Source: Burkholderiales bacterium UBA2463 (lineage in GTDB: Bacteria; Pseudomonadota; Gammaproteobacteria; Burkholderiales; Burkholderiaceae_A). Taken from it: a stretch of 64,000 nt of DNA. Under the pieces are notes generated by a model that did no database searches, was not told the origin of the DNA, and saw only the letters and a list, made by a program, of their open reading frames with translations. Shown piece by piece: positions 61,060 to 64,000 of the stretch (its first letter is position 1; every line of letters starts with the position of its first letter). Both the position numbers and the translations under genes were made by a program. The stretch is taken from NCBI GenBank assembly GCA_002342295.1, contig DDPR01000008.1:45994-109993 (forward strand). Direction: 5' to 3'.

Positions 61060-61535
61060 TTCAAGCCCTTATCGCCCGAGCCAGCATCGCCAGACTTGTT
61101 GTAGAGAAATTGGGAAATGATGTTCTCCAGCACCACGGCACTCTGGGTCATCGAAATCCGATCATTGTTAGCGAGCGAATCGGCCTCGGCTCCAGGGAGC
61201 AGGCCCACGTACTTCTCTCCTAACAAGCCTGCGGTGAGTATCTGCGCTGAACTGTCTTTCGGAAATCGAACCGAGGAGACGAGATCGATGGTGACAACGG
61301 CCTGATAGCGCTGGTCGTCAAACCCAATCTCTCGCACCCGACCCACAAGCACCCCTGCGCTGCGAACTGCAGCCCGAGGCTTGAGCCCGCCAATGTCATC
61401 AAAATAAGCCTTCACCGCATAGGTTGGCCCGGTGGAGGACTCGGTGAGATTGCTCACGCGCAGGGACAGAAAAATGAGTGCGCCAAGGCCGAGGAGCACG
61501 AAAAAACCCACCAATAAATTCACATGACGCTGCAT
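61056..61535 (-). CDS. mlaD: MCE-domain substrate-binding subunit of the Mla system
   Basis: The protein has 159 residues. One N-terminal membrane helix (LLVGFFVLLGLGALIFLSL) is followed by one MCE domain (YAVKAYFDDIGGLKPRAAVRSAGVLVGRV) and a short helical tail. It forms the hexameric ring on MlaE. It is of standard length and overlaps mlaA by 4 nt. Confidence 0.95.
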   Translation of the reverse strand: MQRHVNLLVGFFVLLGLGALIFLSLRVSNLTESSTGPTYAVKAYFDDIGGLKPRAAVRSAGVLVGRVREIGFDDQRYQAVVTIDLVSSVRFPKDSSAQILTAGLLGEKYVGLLPGAEADSLANNDRISMTQSAVVLENIISQFLYNKSGDAGSGDKGLK

Positions 61536-61549
61536 AGAGAGGAAGCCTA

Positions 61550-62344
61550 TCAGAGGGACCCGAACATCAATGCGGTGAGCACGAAATCAAATCCGAGAAC
61601 CGCCAGAGAGCCGGCGACCACGGTAAGCGTTGTGGCCCGGGCCACACCGTCTGGCGTGGGTCGGCACTCGTAACCCATGTAGAGCGCAACCAGGGTCACG
61701 ATGAGCCCAAAGACGATGCTCTTGATGACTCCATTCATGAGGTCATCCCAGAATTCCACGCCCGAGGACATCTGAGACCAGAAGGCGCCCGCATCCACCC
61801 CAATCAACACCACGGCCACGAACCAGCCCCCCATCACCCCCACCGCCGAGAAAAGGGCTGCAAGAAGGGGCATAGCAGCGAGCCCGCCAACAAAGCGCGG
61901 GCCGAGGATTCGAGTGATGGGGTCAACCGCCATCGCTTCGAGCGCCGACAGCTGCTCCCCGGCCTTCATGAGCCCGATCTCGGCCGTGAGAGAGGTTCCC
62001 GCGCGACCCGCGAACAAGAGCGCAGCGACCACCGGCCCCAATTCTCTGAGCAGCGAGAGGGCTACGAGAAGTCCGAGTGCCTCCTCCGACCCGTATCGGC
62101 GAAGGGTGTAATAGCCTTGAAGCCCAAGCACCAGGCCGACAAAAAGGCCCGAGACCAAGATAATGGCCAGCGAGTGGTTGCCCAGAAAGTGAATCTGACT
62201 GCCGATGAGTCCGGGTCGTCGAAGCACCGCCGGAAGCCTCAGCACCAGACGCGCAAACAAAACGGCGAGCCGCCCGAGTGCCTCAACAAAAACAAGGCTT
62301 GAGGCACCAAGACGCGCCACCTGATTGAGGGCCGCATTGATCAC
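61550..62344 (-). CDS. mlaE: ABC permease of the Mla system
   Basis: The protein has 264 residues and about five to six hydrophobic helices. MlaE signatures include LRELGPVVAALLFAGRAGTSLTAEIG, followed by MKAGEQLSALEAMAVDP and LPLLAALFSAVGVMGGW-like segments. It forms the membrane channel of the MlaFEDB complex. The GTG start overlaps the mlaF stop (GTGA). Confidence 0.95.
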   Translation of the reverse strand: MINAALNQVARLGASSLVFVEALGRLAVLFARLVLRLPAVLRRPGLIGSQIHFLGNHSLAIILVSGLFVGLVLGLQGYYTLRRYGSEEALGLLVALSLLRELGPVVAALLFAGRAGTSLTAEIGLMKAGEQLSALEAMAVDPITRILGPRFVGGLAAMPLLAALFSAVGVMGGWFVAVVLIGVDAGAFWSQMSSGVEFWDDLMNGVIKSIVFGLIVTLVALYMGYECRPTPDGVARATTLTVVAGSLAVLGFDFVLTALMFGSL

Positions 62345-63156
62345 GCGAAGGCCTCCTCCACCGAGGACGCCGGGTAGTGGAATGCGACCGGCCCGTCCTC
62401 TCTGCCCTCCAGAAACTGGCGAACGTAGGGGTCCTGAGAGTCTGAAAGGCTCTGGGGGGTGCCCAGCGCGACGAGTCGCGCCCCAGCGGGTGAGGGTGCG
62501 AGGACTGCCACGCGGTCGGCAATCTCAAAACTCTCCGCCACGTCATGGGTCACGATGATGGAGCTCGCCCCCAGCGAGTCGTTCAGGCGACGAATGAGGC
62601 GGGCCGTGACACCCAGAGAAATGGGATCGAGCCCAGCGAACGGCTCGTCATAGAGCAGGAGCTCCGGATCGAGCGCGATGGCGCGAGCCAGAGCGACTCG
62701 TCGGGCCATGCCCCCGGAGATCTCGCTGGGCATGAGGTGGGCGGCGCCTCGAAGGCCCACGCACTCAAGCTTGAGTAAGACGATGTCTCGCAGCATGGAC
62801 TCCGGAAGTCGGGCGTGCTCCCTGAGCGGAAACGCCACGTTTTCAAAACAACTCAGATCAGTAAAGAGCGCGCCGAACTGGAAGAGAAGTCCCATTCGTC
62901 GGCGGGTGGCAAACAGCTCTTTTTTGTTATCTGGGCTCAGTGGCTCGCCGAACACTCGCACGCCCCCCTGCTGAGGGGCGATGAGGCCGGCGATGAGTTT
63001 GAGCAGGGTGGTTTTTCCCACACCCGACCCACCCATGATGGCGAGCACCTCCCCGCGCTGAACCTCGAGAGTGAGGTCATCGATGATGGCTCTGCTTCCG
63101 TACGCAAAGCCCATGCCTTCGAACTGCACGAGAAGGTCTCGGGGGCTTGATTCCAT
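62341..63156 (-). CDS. mlaF: ABC ATPase of the Mla system
   Basis: The protein has 271 residues. Walker A is GGSGVGKTTLLKLIAGL near residue 46, the signature is EISGGMARRVALARAI, and Walker B is ELLLYDEPFAGLDPIS. MlaF powers lipid movement. I chose ATG 63156 because ABC homology begins within ten residues; readings upstream enter kdsD. No SD is visible, and an 8-bp inverted repeat abuts the ATG. Confidence 0.95.
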   Translation of the reverse strand: MESSPRDLLVQFEGMGFAYGSRAIIDDLTLEVQRGEVLAIMGGSGVGKTTLLKLIAGLIAPQQGGVRVFGEPLSPDNKKELFATRRRMGLLFQFGALFTDLSCFENVAFPLREHARLPESMLRDIVLLKLECVGLRGAAHLMPSEISGGMARRVALARAIALDPELLLYDEPFAGLDPISLGVTARLIRRLNDSLGASSIIVTHDVAESFEIADRVAVLAPSPAGARLVALGTPQSLSDSQDPYVRQFLEGREDGPVAFHYPASSVEEAFA

Positions 63157-63191
63157 TAAACTGGTCTCTGTTTTGCTTTCGCCCCAGTTTA
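63157..63191. promoter_or_regulatory. Perfect 8-bp inverted repeat in the mlaF-kdsD divergent promoter region
   Basis: TAAACTGG at 63157-63164 and CCAGTTTA at 63184-63191 are exact reverse complements separated by 19 nt. They fill most of the 50-nt space between the divergent starts. The arms could bind a dimeric regulator, or fold in the mlaF leader RNA immediately before its ATG. No regulator can be named. Confidence 0.45.
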
Positions 63192-63206
63192 CCAACCGGC
63201 CATGAC

Positions 63207-64000
63207 ATGACGCAGACCACCGTGCAGGCTCAGCAGACCCATGCCCTGGATGACCAGGCATTGCTCGCTCGGCTTCAGCGCGTGCTTCATGTGGAGGCAA
63301 AAGCAGTCTCCGCCCTGGCCCACTCCCTTGATGCGTCGGCTGCCGAAGCCGTGCGTCTCATCTTTCAAGCGAAGGGTCGACTCGTGCTCACCGGGATGGG
63401 CAAAAGCGGCCACATCGCCAAAAAGGTTGCGGCCACCTTCTCATCGACTGGGACGCCCGCATTCTTTGTTCATCCTGCCGAGGCCCAGCATGGGGACCTC
63501 GGAATGATTCAGCCCGAGGATCTGGTGTTGGCCTTTTCGTATTCGGGTGAGACGGACGAGCTGCGATTCATCGCTCCCCATTTGAAGCGGATGGGAACTC
63601 GAATGGTCGCCGTGACCGGCAATCCCGACTCGAGTCTGGCTCAGCTCGCGGATGTGCACCTGTTGGCCGCCGTCGAGGAGGAGGCCTGCCCCTTAAACCT
63701 CGCTCCCACCGCGAGCACCACGGCCGCCCTCGCCCTCGGTGACGCGCTGGCCGTCGCGGTTCTCGAGCTTCGCGGATTCAGCCATGAAGACTTCGCCCGC
63801 TCGCATCCTGGCGGCGCGCTCGGGCGGCGCCTGCTTGTGCGGGTCCGGGATGTCATGCGCACCGCCGATGACGTTCCGAGGGTTGCCTCCACTGCCAGCC
63901 TTGCCGACGCCCTGATGGAGATGAGCGCCAAGCGAATGGGCATGACAAGCGTGGTTGATGAAGATGGTCGCGCGCTAGGCATCTTCACGGACGGCGACCT
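63207..64000 (+). CDS. kdsD: Arabinose-5-phosphate isomerase (KpsF/GutQ/KdsD), 3'-truncated by the window edge
   Basis: The visible 264 residues begin at ATG 63207 and run off the end. The SIS domain has LVLTGMGKSGHIAKKVAATFSSTG split at the GKSG loop, FFVHPAEAQHGDLGMI, AFSYSGETDEL and NLAPTASTTAALALGDALAVA. A C-terminal CBS pair begins near VRDVMRTADDVP. It converts ribulose-5-phosphate to arabinose-5-phosphate for KDO/LPS synthesis. It is divergent from the mla operon, a common arrangement. An earlier ATG at 63202 leads at once to a stop. Confidence 0.95.
   Translation, partial: MTQTTVQAQQTHALDDQALLARLQRVLHVEAKAVSALAHSLDASAAEAVRLIFQAKGRLVLTGMGKSGHIAKKVAATFSSTGTPAFFVHPAEAQHGDLGMIQPEDLVLAFSYSGETDELRFIAPHLKRMGTRMVAVTGNPDSSLAQLADVHLLAAVEEEACPLNLAPTASTTAALALGDALAVAVLELRGFSHEDFARSHPGGALGRRLLVRVRDVMRTADDVPRVASTASLADALMEMSAKRMGMTSVVDEDGRALGIFTDGD

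Overview
The window looks like a Burkholderiales-type betaproteobacterium. From about 10.2 kb onward the gene neighbourhoods are those expected of that order: hemA-prfA-prmC-grxD; sspB-sspA-petC-petB-petA; a S1C protease next to tatCBA; HIT, hisE/I/F/A/H/B/D/G, murA and a BolA-like gene; and mla genes divergent from kdsD. Gene packing is very tight, with many 1-4 nt start/stop overlaps and only one convincing intrinsic terminator. The family or genus cannot be fixed from sequence alone.

Region 1 (1-9.7 kb) is accessory cell-surface biosynthesis with a different base and codon texture. It starts with a truncated sugar formyltransferase. Next come a CBS-domain/PLP aminotransferase fusion, a small phosphoglycosyl transferase and a WbpM/PglF-type 4,6-dehydratase. 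Together these could make and load onto lipid a 4-amino (possibly 4-formamido) dideoxy sugar. A PAPS module follows: cysNC, a cysD with an extra ~190-residue N-terminal region, cysQ, and a TauE/SafE-type exporter. It suggests that the surface polymer may be sulfated, although no sulfotransferase lies in the window. A small excisionase-like helix-turn-helix gene sits at the boundary with the next region.

Region 2 (10-24.4 kb): an ElyC/SanA-like membrane protein; a CzcCBA-type heavy-metal efflux operon plus a lipoprotein; panE; then a biotin operon bioA-bioF-bioD-bioB ending in a cytochrome P450, and a CDF metal exporter. No bioC or bioH is present, so the P450 is a BioI-like candidate for supplying pimelate.

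Region 3 (24.4-39 kb): ubiJ, Tim44-like, ubiE and DUF971 on the minus strand. phoB lies divergent to them, preceded by a tandem Pho-box-like array that runs almost to its ATG. phoR is convergent with phoB and overlaps its stop codon. A 1329-residue FAD/4Fe-4S oxidoreductase is divergent from ilvA; an orphan response regulator and hemA-prfA-prmC-grxD follow.

Region 4 (39-54 kb): an AbrB-family protein with a TctABC-type transporter, tRNA-Thr(TGT), sspBA, the cytochrome bc1 operon with a clear terminator, a DegS-like protease, tatABC, HIT and most of the histidine operon.

Region 5 (54-64 kb): hisC is inverted relative to all other his genes. Then come hisD, short-form hisG, murA, a BolA-like gene, an ABC ATPase lacking its usual permease partner, the complete mla lipid-transport set (mlaB, C, A, D, E, F), and the 5' part of kdsD running off the end.
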